Under the pieces are notes generated by a model. The model was not told where the DNA came from and ran no database searches. It worked only from the letters and a program-made list of their open reading frames with translations. Source: an uncultured Eubacteriaceae bacterium (GTDB lineage: Bacteria > Bacillota > Clostridia > Lachnospirales > CAG-274). Taken from it: a stretch of 43,448 nucleotides of DNA. How positions within the stretch are numbered: the first letter of the stretch is position 1; each line of letters starts with the position of its first letter. The position numbers and the translations under genes were made by a program. Location: contig CAOJPS010000003.1 in assembly GCA_948441255.1 (NCBI GenBank), positions 1-43,448 of the forward strand. The letters run 5' to 3'. Below are positions 24,796-33,055 of the stretch, piece by piece.

Positions 24796-27246
24796 ATGAT
24801 TAAAATAGCGAGAGAAATTTTTATTAAACATATTGTGCTGATAATTTCCGCTGTTATAATTCTTTTTGGAACGTTGAATTTTGTTAAAATGAATTTTGGG
24901 ACAGATATATATAATGCCAAGGATTTTAGAAGCGGTTATACAGAGAAAGATGAAAAAATTATTACGGATGGGGAGGCGGCCGTCTTTACTTACGGACCGT
25001 ATATAAGTCTTAAAAAAGGAGAATATTCCTTAAAGATTTATTATCAATGTGATTTTGACAACGAATATGATATTTCAGCGGACTTTGGGGGCGTGATTGT
25101 CAGTGAGGGCGTTCTTCCCGCTGGAAGCGATTATGTTGAAACATTTTTTTCATTGGAAGAAGATGTTTTTGACGATGGCATTGAAATAAGGACAAAGTAT
25201 AAAGGGGCAGGTACTTTTGAACTTAAAAGCGTTGAAATCAGCAGAAATTTTGTGGCGGCTGAGGAAATTATAGCTGTTGTTATGTTTATTGCCGCTGCCG
25301 CTGTTTTTATGGCGTTTCTTTATATTTTTAAAGAAAAACGAGAAGAAATTAAAATTGTGTTTTTTTGGTTCGCTTTAAACTATGTAATGTTTTATGGCTA
25401 TATGATTAAAAGCTTGCACAATATTACAATTTCGGCGGTTTTGTTGACTATACTCACAGCTTCTGTCTTTATCTCTAAGGAAAAGCTTTTAAGGTTTGTT
25501 AAAGAGGTAAAAGCGGAAGAACTTTTATGTATGCTTCTGTTTTCGTATATAGGAGCCTCTTTGGTGCTTTTGTTTTTGAATGAGACTTCAGCTTCTTTGG
25601 TGGATTTTGTTAAAAATACCGCTTTGAAAGATGTTTTATATAATATGGCGTTTATATTTGATATTTTTCTTATTTACAGACTTTTGAGAAATAAAAGCTT
25701 TTCCTCATACAGAATTTTGCTTTTTTCTGTGTTTCTTTTTGGCGGTATGGTTTTGTTTGAGTGCGGGCAGAATTTGTACCTTACCATTGGAGTTATAATG
25801 ATTTTGGCGTATTTTGTTTACTATCTATTTGACAAGGAAAGATTTTCTGTTAAAAATTTGGAGATAAGTCATAAGGCGGCTTTTTGTGTGCTCTCTGTAG
25901 CTTTTATAGCGGTATTTTTGATTTTAGCGTGGAATAATATATGCAGATACAGATTATTTTATTATCAGGCGTTTGATTCGGGAATATTTTTTCAAATGTT
26001 TGAGAATATGGCTAAATCCGGTCTTCCGGTTACAACTTGTGAAAGAAATATGCTGATATCTCACTTTTATATACATTTTTCACCAATTTACTATATTATA
26101 CTGCCTTTGTATATGATATTTAGAAATCCGGAGGTTCTTCTTGTTGTTCAGGCGTTTGCCGTGAGCTCTGTTGTTTTTCCTGTGTTTATGCTTTGTAAAA
26201 AACATAAGTTTTCTGGGCTTATGACTGTTGCCGTGGGACTTGTTTCTCTATTTCTTCCGGCTTTTGTCTGCTCCTTGTATTGGGGTTTTCACGAAAATAA
26301 GTTTTTGGCGGTGTTTATACTCTGGTTCATTTATTTTATGGAAGAAAAAAAGAACATTGGCACATTTATTTTTATGGCGCTTACTTTGATGATTAAAGAG
26401 GATGCCGCTTTATATATAATATGTGTTTGTATGTACTATTTCGCTAAGAAAGAAGAGGTTAGAAGGACTTTTGCCGTTTTGGCGTTTTCACTTGTGTATT
26501 TCGCGGCTGTTATGATTTTTATACAGTCGGGAGGAGAAAGTCTTATGAGCGCTCATTATGGGGCGTATTATCTTCCGGGGCAGGAAGGTACTTGGGATTT
26601 GCTTCATAATATTATCTCAAACCCTGTTTTCTTTTTGAAAAATAACTTTACAGAAGAAACTTTTCCGTATATTTTATATGTTATGACGCCGCTTTTGTTT
26701 GCTCCTTTGGCGGCAGGTAATTTTAAGAGATTTATTCTCTTGATTCCTCTTGTGGTTATGAACCTTATGACGCCTTATATATATCAGCACGATGTGTATT
26801 TTCAGTATTCATACGGTTCTTCCGCGCTGCTTTTGTTTATGTTCATTTTGAGCGTTAAAGATAAGCCGGATAAGTTTAAGTATGTTATTTGTCTTACAGC
26901 TGTGTTCGCGTCATTTTTTATGACTTACGCCAGAATGGGAGAGGGACTTATAAGCCCTGGCAGAGAGTATGAGGAAAACAGAGAGGCCTTTGATTATTAT
27001 GAGGAAGCTTTGAGAGAAAATGTTCCGGAGGAAGCGTCTGTGGCGGCTTCGGGAGGTATTCCGACTCATTTGTACAATCACGCTGAGATGTATTTATATG
27101 AAGAAAATTTTGATTTGGAAAAGTATAATGTGGATTATCTTGTTTTTGATGTTTCGGATGTATTTGATATGGATAAAATTAAGGAACAAGGCTATGAGGA
27201 AGAATACAGAGACGATAAATTTGTTATTTATAAAAAATTCGCTTGA
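24796..27246 (+). CDS. DUF2079-type polytopic membrane protein
   Basis: This 816-residue membrane protein has an N-terminal signal-anchor-like helix, an extracytoplasmic beta-rich stretch (about 35-155) and then some dozen hydrophobic segments. The middle part, with FDSGIFFQMFENMAKSGLP, HFYIHFSPIYYIILPLYM and PEVLLVVQAFAV, matches the pattern of DUF2079 proteins. Those are thought to be GT-C-like glycosyltransferases, with the D in the first extracytoplasmic loop as a candidate catalytic residue. A soluble C-terminal part of about 90 residues follows. The extra N-terminal domain is not typical of DUF2079. It is monocistronic, with a shared terminator after it. The substrate is unknown. Confidence 0.75.
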   Translation: MIKIAREIFIKHIVLIISAVIILFGTLNFVKMNFGTDIYNAKDFRSGYTEKDEKIITDGEAAVFTYGPYISLKKGEYSLKIYYQCDFDNEYDISADFGGVIVSEGVLPAGSDYVETFFSLEEDVFDDGIEIRTKYKGAGTFELKSVEISRNFVAAEEIIAVVMFIAAAAVFMAFLYIFKEKREEIKIVFFWFALNYVMFYGYMIKSLHNITISAVLLTILTASVFISKEKLLRFVKEVKAEELLCMLLFSYIGASLVLLFLNETSASLVDFVKNTALKDVLYNMAFIFDIFLIYRLLRNKSFSSYRILLFSVFLFGGMVLFECGQNLYLTIGVIMILAYFVYYLFDKERFSVKNLEISHKAAFCVLSVAFIAVFLILAWNNICRYRLFYYQAFDSGIFFQMFENMAKSGLPVTTCERNMLISHFYIHFSPIYYIILPLYMIFRNPEVLLVVQAFAVSSVVFPVFMLCKKHKFSGLMTVAVGLVSLFLPAFVCSLYWGFHENKFLAVFILWFIYFMEEKKNIGTFIFMALTLMIKEDAALYIICVCMYYFAKKEEVRRTFAVLAFSLVYFAAVMIFIQSGGESLMSAHYGAYYLPGQEGTWDLLHNIISNPVFFLKNNFTEETFPYILYVMTPLLFAPLAAGNFKRFILLIPLVVMNLMTPYIYQHDVYFQYSYGSSALLLFMFILSVKDKPDKFKYVICLTAVFASFFMTYARMGEGLISPGREYEENREAFDYYEEALRENVPEEASVAASGGIPTHLYNHAEMYLYEENFDLEKYNVDYLVFDVSDVFDMDKIKEQGYEEEYRDDKFVIYKKFA

Positions 27247-27250
27247 CTAT

Positions 27251-27280
27251 AAAAAAACCGCCCATTACGGGCGGTTTTTT
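27251..27280. terminator. Bidirectional terminator
   Basis: A CCGCCC/GGGCGG stem with a five-base loop is flanked by seven A on the left and six T on the right. It serves both the DUF2079 gene (+) and the lipoprotein gene (-), which converge here. Confidence 0.93.
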
Positions 27281-27285
27281 ACAGT

Positions 27286-28122
27286 TTATTTTGACGAAGC
27301 GGTTTCCGCGGGGACTTCATTTTCTGACGGGAATTTGAACATTGTTTTGTTTCCTCTGTAAACATATGTGAATTGGAGTATTTCATTAGTTCCTTGTATA
27401 AGTGTGTTTGGATTGAAAAAAAACACTATTCCTTCTTTTGAGAGATACCAGTTTAAATTTTCCATATTTTTTATTATATCGTCTTCTGTGAAATCAGTTT
27501 TGTTTTTAAATATTTCCTTGTCTTTCGCCGCTTCGGTTTTAAAGCCGTTTGACAGAATTTTTATAAGCCCAAGGTTTGTTGCCTCAAAAATTTCGGAAAG
27601 CTCTAATCTTTTTCCTGTTTCCATATTATATGTTATGCCCTCGGAGTTGTATATATGGGTTATGCCCCCTGTATAATCTTCTCGGGCTTTTAAAAATGAT
27701 ATAATATTGTCCTGGTTGAATTGAAGAACATAGTTTACTGTGGAAGAATGGGGATAAAACTCCTTTTTCTCCGCCGCCGCTTTTTTTGCTGTTTCTTTCG
27801 CTGCCGTTATATTTTGGCTTTCCTTTATTTTTGAGATGAAATCAGCTGCTTCTTTTTTAAAAGCGGTATTTAATTCTTCTGTTACTCTTTCCTTTTTTGT
27901 CGAGGTAATTATTGGATATGTGAATGAGATTGTATATACCGTTTTATTTTCCTCATTTGTTATTGTTTCTACTATTGTTTCTGTTTTTACATAGTAGGGG
28001 GAGTCAGCTGACTGCTCCTTTTTTTGCTGTTCTTCTTTTGAGGATTGCTCTGAATTATTATCACATCCCGCGGAAGCAAATATAAGTAATATTATAAAAA
28101 TTAATATCGTTATTTTTCTCAT
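27286..28122 (-). CDS. Secreted lipoprotein with DUF4163/DUF3298-like domain
   Basis: This 278-residue lipoprotein has a signal peptide with lipobox S-A-G-C (Cys20), then a Glu/Gln/Lys/Ser-rich linker to about residue 45. The folded part resembles the DUF4163-DUF3298 pair found in RsiV-type anti-sigma factors and in free lipoproteins. It shows YTISFTYPIIT, a helix LNTAFKKEAADFISKI, GGITHIYNSEGITYNMETGKRLELSEIF and a late EGIVFFFNPNTL strand. No sigma factor gene or transmembrane anti-sigma part is next to it, so an RsiV role is not supported. Lysozyme binding, seen for RsiV, is only a possibility. The start ATG follows AAAGGAGATG. Confidence 0.75.
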   Translation of the reverse strand: MRKITILIFIILLIFASAGCDNNSEQSSKEEQQKKEQSADSPYYVKTETIVETITNEENKTVYTISFTYPIITSTKKERVTEELNTAFKKEAADFISKIKESQNITAAKETAKKAAAEKKEFYPHSSTVNYVLQFNQDNIISFLKAREDYTGGITHIYNSEGITYNMETGKRLELSEIFEATNLGLIKILSNGFKTEAAKDKEIFKNKTDFTEDDIIKNMENLNWYLSKEGIVFFFNPNTLIQGTNEILQFTYVYRGNKTMFKFPSENEVPAETASSK

Positions 28123-28149
28123 TTGACATCTCCTTTTATAAAAATATTG

Positions 28150-28470
28150 ATGGTTTTATTGAACACGTGGTACACTGTCCCACACCCTGCTAAAATATTA
28201 AAACCGTGTAAACCCGTGGGACGCTGTCCCACACCCTGCAAGCCCTTTAAAAAGGGCTTGACCCTAAACTTTAACAAGCAAAAACTGTCGTTTTTGCTAT
28301 ATATAGTGAAAGAAATTTAATAACGGCAAAATAAATTTTTTTACTTCTTTTTAAGTTCTTTCACTATAAGTAGTGCCGCAAAGAAGTGCGGTCGGCTGGG
28401 GTCGATTTTTGGCAAAGCCAAAAACATTAACCAGGAAGTCGGGTTTGGGCTGAAAGCCCAAGGTTTTTAG
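28150..28470. repeat. Hairpin-mosaic repeat between lipoprotein and radical SAM genes
   Basis: Modules here are in reverse order to those at 19.1 kb. There are two GTGGGAC/GTCCCAC units (the first degenerate), AAGCCCTTT/AAAGGGCTT, then AGCAAAAACTGTCGTTTTTGCT where other copies have a GCAAAGC hairpin. CCGCA/TGCGG, TTTTTGGC/GCCAAAAA and TTGGGCT/AGCCCAA follow. A CTATAAGTAG / CTATATATAGTG pair flanks the T-rich middle. The end overlaps the 3' end of the radical SAM coding sequence. No separate gene is supported in 28123-28426. Confidence 0.82.
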
Positions 28471-29353
28471 AATATTTATCTAATTCTTTGTTTAGTCTGT
28501 TTAGTACGGCTTTTTTGTTTCCTGTCCATTTTGGCTCTATTAGTATTTTTTTTGGTCCGTCACCGGTTATTCGATGGACGGTTATATCTTTTGGAATTAA
28601 AGCTATGGCTTTTGCTACAAGGCCGCAATATTCGTCAAGACTTAGTATTTTAAAAGGGGTTTTTTTGTAGATTTCGGCAAGTTTTGTTCCTTCCAAAACG
28701 TGCAGAAGCTGTATTTTTATTCCTTTTATTCCGCTGTTTACGGCATATTTTACGGAGTTTAGCATATCTTCCTCTGTTTCGCCGGGAATGCCGAAAATTA
28801 TATGGCATATTACATCAATATTGGCTTTGTTTAATAGTGACATAGCTTTTTCAAATTCTGTGTTGCTGTAACATCGATTGATATATACGGCGCTTTTCTC
28901 ATTTGATGTCTGCAAGCCGATTTCTACAGTTATATAAAGTTTTTCACTGAGTTCTTTTAATAAATTTATAGTTTCATCGCTTATACAGTCGGGGCGTGTG
29001 CCTATTGATATTCCGACAACGTCTTTTAAATCTGCCGCCTCGGTAAATATTTTTCGCAGTTTTTCTATGGGAGCGTAGGTGTTTGTGAATGACTGGAAGT
29101 ATATCATATATTTTCCGCTTTTCCATTTTTTGCTCATTATTTCTTTGGTTTTCTCAAATTGTTCGGCTATGGGCATATTGGACGGAAAAAGAAAATCTCC
29201 TGAGCCTTTTTCTGAACAAAATATACAGCCTCCTTTTCCTTTTGTACCGTCACGGTTTGGACACGTGAAATTTCCGTTTATTGGAATTTTTATTATTTTG
29301 CAGCCGAATTTTTTCCTGAAAAACTCATTGGCTGAATTATAATGAAGTGGCAT
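28427..29353 (-). CDS. TIGR01212-family radical SAM protein (YtqA-like)
   Basis: This 308-residue radical SAM protein has C31-x11-C43-x2-C46 in the context NFTCPNRDGTKGKGGCIFC, the spaced cysteine signature of the TIGR01212/YtqA family. YFQSFTNTYAP, GTRPDCISDE, VEIGLQTSNE and HIIFGIPGETEEDML follow, all typical of the family. Its exact reaction is uncertain to me; it is a HemN/Elp3-related barrel, and tRNA modification is a plausible but unproven role. The last 13 residues (KNLGLSAQTRLPG) and the stop codon are encoded by a hairpin-mosaic repeat, so this tail is probably acquired. It is a single gene with its own promoter. Confidence 0.88.
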   Translation of the reverse strand: MPLHYNSANEFFRKKFGCKIIKIPINGNFTCPNRDGTKGKGGCIFCSEKGSGDFLFPSNMPIAEQFEKTKEIMSKKWKSGKYMIYFQSFTNTYAPIEKLRKIFTEAADLKDVVGISIGTRPDCISDETINLLKELSEKLYITVEIGLQTSNEKSAVYINRCYSNTEFEKAMSLLNKANIDVICHIIFGIPGETEEDMLNSVKYAVNSGIKGIKIQLLHVLEGTKLAEIYKKTPFKILSLDEYCGLVAKAIALIPKDITVHRITGDGPKKILIEPKWTGNKKAVLNRLNKELDKYSKNLGLSAQTRLPG

Positions 29354-29405
29354 TTTATCACACCTTTGCTGCTTTTTAAATTTATTTCCTATAATTGCTT
29401 AATGT

Positions 29406-29435
29406 ATTATAACATACAAAGATAGGTTTTGTAAA
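29406..29435 (-). promoter_or_regulatory. Probable promoter of the radical SAM gene
   Basis: On the minus strand, TTTACA (29435-29430) and TATAAT (29411-29406) are separated by 18 bases, 53 bases before the start codon. Confidence 0.6.
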
Positions 29436-29491
29436 TAAAGAAAAAAAGTGGAAATTGGTTTTTTTTGGCGAAATTGCCTTAAATAAAATAG

Positions 29492-29520
29492 TTGACAAGA
29501 GGGTGGTTTAATAGTATAAT
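29492..29520 (+). promoter_or_regulatory. Consensus SigA promoter upstream of the SRP RNA region
   Basis: TTGACA (29492-29497), 17 bases, TATAAT (29515-29520): a perfect consensus promoter. Transcription would start near 29527, about 125 bases before the SRP RNA 5' end, so it either makes a leader or a separate short RNA. Confidence 0.85.
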
Positions 29521-29526
29521 TGTGAC

Positions 29527-29640
29527 CATAGCAATATTTTGAATGGTTGTTTTGTTATATTTGGAAGAAACACTGGGGTATGCCAATTTTTGGCAGCTGT
29601 GTTTTGACCGTTTTATGTTTTTTGACGGTCTTTGATTTTT
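29527..29640 (+). ncRNA. Candidate short RNA or SRP RNA leader
   Basis: The region after the consensus promoter has no credible coding frame. It contains GACCAT/ATGGTT (29524-29548), a stem built on TGCCAA/TTGGCA near 29580-29595 with outer ACAC/GTGT, and GACCG/CGGTC (29606-29630) followed by TTTGATTTTT. The last part looks like a weak terminator and resembles the one after the SRP RNA. It could be a processed leader instead. I do not recognise an Rfam family. Confidence 0.35.
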
Positions 29641-29648
29641 GTTATAAA
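29622..29648 (+). promoter_or_regulatory. Possible own promoter of the SRP RNA
   Basis: TTGACG (29622-29627) and TATAAA (29643-29648) have a short 15-base spacer, but the expected start falls at the predicted SRP RNA 5' end (29653). Confidence 0.45.
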
Positions 29649-29652
29649 TTTT

Positions 29653-29920
29653 CTCGTGATAGCCGGGGAGGTAGCGGCACCCTGTATCCACAATCCGCTG
29701 TAGTGGAGGTGACGTCTGCTTTAGATTTCTCTGTTTGGTAGTCTGCCCTTTAAAAGAAGGCGATGACGGCTGAGTCTTGCGCAACAGGAATTTGTGAACC
29801 GTGTCAGATCCTGACGGAAGCAGCACTAAGCAAACACTCTTGTGTGCCGTGAGGGTGCTTGGCCTGAGTTTTCTTTTTTAGGTTACGTATGGGACAGGAA
29901 GGCGACAGCAGATTCACGGG
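29653..29920 (+). ncRNA. ffs: Signal recognition particle RNA, large bacterial type
   Basis: The RNA is about 268 bases with an Alu-type domain as in clostridia and bacilli. The 5' part has GGTAGCGGCACCCTG and AATCCGCTGTAGTGG, typical of the Alu domain. The core domain IV carries GTCTTGCGCAAC (as TCTTGCGCAAC), GTGAACCGTGTCAG, the conserved GGAAGCAGC and TCTTGTGTGCCGTGAGGG. The ends CTCGTGA (29653-29659) and TCACGGG (29914-29920) pair, which sets the limits. It binds Ffh to target secretory and membrane proteins. It stands directly before dnaX, as in many clostridia. Confidence 0.93.
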
Positions 29921-29943
29921 ATTCATATATTTTTGTGTTTAAA

Positions 29944-29970
29944 GGCCGCTTTGACGGTCTTTTTATTTTT
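29944..29970 (+). terminator. Terminator of the SRP RNA
   Basis: GGCCG/CGGTC (one G-U pair) with a six-base loop is followed by TTTTTATTTTTT, 24 bases after the predicted RNA 3' end. Confidence 0.7.
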
Positions 29971-29997
29971 TCGTGATTTTATAAATGAGGTGTTTTT

Positions 29998-31584
29998 TTG
30001 AGTTATTTGGCCCTTTACAGAAAAATGCGTCCGAAAAACTTTGACCAGGTTGTTGGACAGGAACATATTGTAAAAACTTTACGCAATCAAATTAAAACCG
30101 ATAGAATAAGCCACGCTTATTTGTTTTGCGGAACAAGAGGAACGGGAAAAACATCAACAGCTAAAATATTCGCAAAAGCTGTGAACTGTGTTAATCCAAA
30201 CGACGGACAGCCCTGCGGTGAATGTGATGTATGTATGGACATTGAAAAAGGTTCGGCTATGAATGTTATTGAGATAGACGCCGCAAGCAACAATAGTGTT
30301 GACAATATAAGGGATATAAGGGACGAGGTTAAATATCCTCCCACAGAAGGGAGATTTAAGGTTTATATTATAGATGAGGTTCATATGCTGTCTGCCGGAG
30401 CTTTTAACGCTCTTTTAAAAACACTGGAGGAGCCGCCGGCACACGTTATTTTTATACTTGCTACCACAGACCCTCAGAAAATTCCCGTTACTATACTATC
30501 GAGATGTCAGAGATTTGATTTTAAAAGAATTTCCGCTTCAATGATAGGGGATACTCTTAAAAGATATATGAAAAATGAGAAAGTTTCAGTTTCTGACGAC
30601 GCTGTTTATTATATCGCCCGCGCGGCTGACGGCGCTATGCGTGACGCTCTTAGTATTATTGACCAGTGTATAGCTTTTTATTTTGGTGAGGAAATTACTC
30701 TGCCGAAAGTTTTGGAAGTTTGCGGAGCGGTGGATTTATCTGTGTTTTTTGATATGACTGACGCGCTGTTTAAACAAAACGGTGAGAGGTGTATGGAAAT
30801 TATTGAGAATGTAGTTTCGAATGGACGAGATATTGTTCAGTTTGTTAATGACCTTATTTTGCATTTTAGAAATATTATTGTTTCTCTTTCTGTTCCCAAT
30901 GGCTCTAACGCTCTTGAGTTTTCGGAGGAAAGCGCGGAGAGATATAGAAAACAGGGAGAGGAAATAGATAAGGGATTTCTTATGGAGCTTATAAATGTTT
31001 TTTCTGCTTTGCAGGGACATATTAAGTATTCTTCTAATCCAAGAGTAATTTTGGAAGTTGAATGTATTAAAATTTGCAATCCGGTTGGAGGAGAAAATAT
31101 TGAGCAGCTTAAGGCAGAAATAAGAAATATTCAGAAAAAAATAAGCGATGGCGTTTTTGTTTCTGAAAAGCCTGTTTCCGCTGTGAGTGCTAATGCCAGC
31201 GAGGTTTTGGAAAATTTGGCAAAGCCTAAACCAAAAGCTGTTCCAGAGGATATTAAAACTGTTTTGGGACAATGGAAAAATTTTGCCGATGATTTTAAAA
31301 TTGCTGACAAGTATTTTATTCTTCAAGTTAAACCTAGATTTCTTGATGATAAATTCTATGTGGTATGCCCTTCAAAAGGACATTATGACAGAATTTTAAG
31401 ACTTAAAGAGGAAATTGAACAAAATCTTTATAAAAAATATCAAAAAGAGTTTTCTGTTTTTGCTGTGACACAAAAAGAGTTTGAAAGAAAATGCGGTGAA
31501 TTTGATATGACCGACGTTCAAATGGATTTTGATATTGAGGAAGAAGTTAATTCTAAAATAGGTGATGTTATTTGGGACGATTGA
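29998..31584 (+). CDS. dnaX: DNA polymerase III subunits gamma/tau
   Basis: DnaX is the clamp-loader ATPase that organises the replisome. The 528-residue product begins MSYLALYRKMRPKNFDQVVGQEHI, the canonical start. It has Walker A GTRGTGKT at 45-52, zinc-binding Cys64, 73, 76 and 79, the Walker B region VYIIDEVHML, and sensor 1 ILATTDPQKIP. The C-terminal part after about residue 365 is tau-specific and poorly conserved. The start is TTG 29998, after GAGGTG. No obvious slippery site for a gamma form was seen. It is followed by thiD rather than by the usual ebfC-recR. Confidence 0.97.
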   Translation: MSYLALYRKMRPKNFDQVVGQEHIVKTLRNQIKTDRISHAYLFCGTRGTGKTSTAKIFAKAVNCVNPNDGQPCGECDVCMDIEKGSAMNVIEIDAASNNSVDNIRDIRDEVKYPPTEGRFKVYIIDEVHMLSAGAFNALLKTLEEPPAHVIFILATTDPQKIPVTILSRCQRFDFKRISASMIGDTLKRYMKNEKVSVSDDAVYYIARAADGAMRDALSIIDQCIAFYFGEEITLPKVLEVCGAVDLSVFFDMTDALFKQNGERCMEIIENVVSNGRDIVQFVNDLILHFRNIIVSLSVPNGSNALEFSEESAERYRKQGEEIDKGFLMELINVFSALQGHIKYSSNPRVILEVECIKICNPVGGENIEQLKAEIRNIQKKISDGVFVSEKPVSAVSANASEVLENLAKPKPKAVPEDIKTVLGQWKNFADDFKIADKYFILQVKPRFLDDKFYVVCPSKGHYDRILRLKEEIEQNLYKKYQKEFSVFAVTQKEFERKCGEFDMTDVQMDFDIEEEVNSKIGDVIWDD

Positions 31585-31605
31585 TTATATTTGGAGGAAT
31601 TTGAT

Positions 31606-32409
31606 ATGAAAAAAGTTTTGACTGTTGCCGGGTCTGATTGCAGCGGAGGCGCGGGAGTTCAGGCTGACCTTAAAACATTTGGGGCACACGGTGTTTTTGG
31701 TATGAGCGTTATTGTTTCGGTTGTGGCTGAAAATACAAGCCGTGTTATTGATATTCAAGATATAAGTCCTGATATGATTGAAAAACAGTTTGACGCTGTT
31801 TTTGAGGATATTGAGGTTGATGGCGTTAAAGTTGGTATGCTCTCAAAACCGGATTGTATGAGAGCTGTTTCTGGAAAACTGAGAGAGTATAAACCGGATA
31901 ATCTTGTTGTTGACCCGGTTATGTACGCTAAGGGCGGAGCGCCTTTGATGGCGCCCGATTCTATAGATTTGTTCATAAAGGAAATTATTCCTCTTTCTTA
32001 TGTGCTTACTCCCAATATACCTGAGGCGGAAAAAATTTCTGGTATGGAAATTAAAAATGTAAGTGATATGAAAAAAGCTTGCCGTGCTGTTTTTGAAATG
32101 GGCGCTCGGAATGTTTTGGTTAAGGGAGGTCATTCTATAGGCGACGCTGAGGATATTTTATTTGACGGAAAAGAATTTTACAGCTTTAAAACCAAAAGAA
32201 TTGATACTAAAAACACTCACGGTACGGGCTGTACTCTTTCTTCCGCTGTCGCCGCTAATCTCGCTTTGGGAAAAGGAGTGTATGAGGCAGTTTCCCTTGC
32301 CAAAGACTATATTACAGCCGCTATTGAACATTCTCTTGAAATAGGGAAAGGCCACGGCCCTACAAATCATTTTTATGAACTTTACAAAAAGGCTGGAATA
32401 GGAGAGTGA
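31606..32409 (+). CDS. thiD: Hydroxymethylpyrimidine/phosphomethylpyrimidine kinase
   Basis: ThiD phosphorylates HMP and HMP-phosphate to HMP-PP for thiamine synthesis. The 267-residue ribokinase-fold protein has the motif GSDCSGGAGVQADLKTF near its start, VDPVMYAKGGAPLM in the middle and the late anion-hole motif NTHGTGCTLSSAVAA. ATG 31606 lies eight bases after GGAGG. It comes 21 bases after dnaX and seven bases before thiE, so the three probably share a transcript. A pyridoxal kinase role is possible for this family, but the thiE neighbour argues for ThiD. No TPP riboswitch was seen nearby. Confidence 0.95.
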   Translation: MKKVLTVAGSDCSGGAGVQADLKTFGAHGVFGMSVIVSVVAENTSRVIDIQDISPDMIEKQFDAVFEDIEVDGVKVGMLSKPDCMRAVSGKLREYKPDNLVVDPVMYAKGGAPLMAPDSIDLFIKEIIPLSYVLTPNIPEAEKISGMEIKNVSDMKKACRAVFEMGARNVLVKGGHSIGDAEDILFDGKEFYSFKTKRIDTKNTHGTGCTLSSAVAANLALGKGVYEAVSLAKDYITAAIEHSLEIGKGHGPTNHFYELYKKAGIGE

Positions 32410-32416
32410 GAGTTTT

Positions 32417-33055
32417 ATGGATAAAAAATGTGTTGACTACACATTGTATCTTGTGACCGACAGAGAGCTTATGTCATCGGAAAAACTTGAGGACGCTGTT
32501 TTTGACGCTCTTTCCGGGGGCTGCGGAATTGTTCAGCTCAGAGAGAAAAACTGTTCGTCAAGAGAATTTTTTGATATGGCTTTGAGAATTAAAAGAATTT
32601 GCCGTGAGTTTGACGTCCCACTCATTATAAATGACAGGGCTGATATAGCTTTGGCGGCGGACTGCGACGGGGTACATATAGGGCAAAAAGATTTGCCTGC
32701 GGAATATGTGAGAAAAATTATTGGAAAAGATAAAATATTGGGTGTTTCCGCCTCAAATATTGACAAAGCTTTGGAGGCTTATAAAAACGGAGCGGATTAT
32801 TTGGGTGTGGGCGCTGTTTTTCCTACATCAACCAAAACAGATACCAATTCGGTTACTATAGAACAAATTGCGGAAATTAAAAAGGCTGTTGGTATACCTG
32901 TTGTTGCTATAGGCGGAATTAAAAAAGAAAAACTGTGCCTTTTTAGAGGAACTAGAATTGACGGTGCCGCTGTGGTTTCCGCTGTTATATCAGAGCCTGA
33001 TATAAAAAAGGCGGCGGAAGAGTTTAAAGTCGCCTGGAGGTGTGTCGATGTTTGA
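32417..33055 (+). CDS. thiE: Thiamine-phosphate synthase
   Basis: ThiE joins HMP-PP and thiazole phosphate to form thiamine monophosphate. The 212-residue TIM-barrel protein has YLVTDRELM, the pyrophosphate-binding GGCGIVQLREKN, LIINDRADIALAADCDGVHIGQKDLP and GVGAVFPTSTKTD, all family hallmarks. The expected late IGGI motif is present as VVAIGGIKKEKL. Its stop overlaps the start of the HAD gene by eight bases. No thiamine thiazole genes (thiG, thiM) are in this window, so the partner substrate must come from elsewhere or by salvage. Confidence 0.96.
   Translation: MDKKCVDYTLYLVTDRELMSSEKLEDAVFDALSGGCGIVQLREKNCSSREFFDMALRIKRICREFDVPLIINDRADIALAADCDGVHIGQKDLPAEYVRKIIGKDKILGVSASNIDKALEAYKNGADYLGVGAVFPTSTKTDTNSVTIEQIAEIKKAVGIPVVAIGGIKKEKLCLFRGTRIDGAAVVSAVISEPDIKKAAEEFKVAWRCVDV

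Noticed and set aside
27286-28122. RsiV-type anti-sigma factor
   Set aside because: The DUF3298-like domain fits, but the protein is a lipoprotein without a cytoplasmic sigma-binding part and no sigma factor gene is next to it.
28123-28320. 65-codon open frame upstream of the lipoprotein gene
   Set aside because: It is made up mostly of repeat modules (GTGGGAC and AAGCCC units) in an open frame, with no family resemblance.
29547-29741. Small open frames across the SRP RNA region
   Set aside because: They overlap the clear SRP RNA on one strand or the other and have no ribosome binding sites.
31560-31610. TPP riboswitch before thiD
   Set aside because: The gap between dnaX and thiD is 21 bases, too short for a THI-box element.
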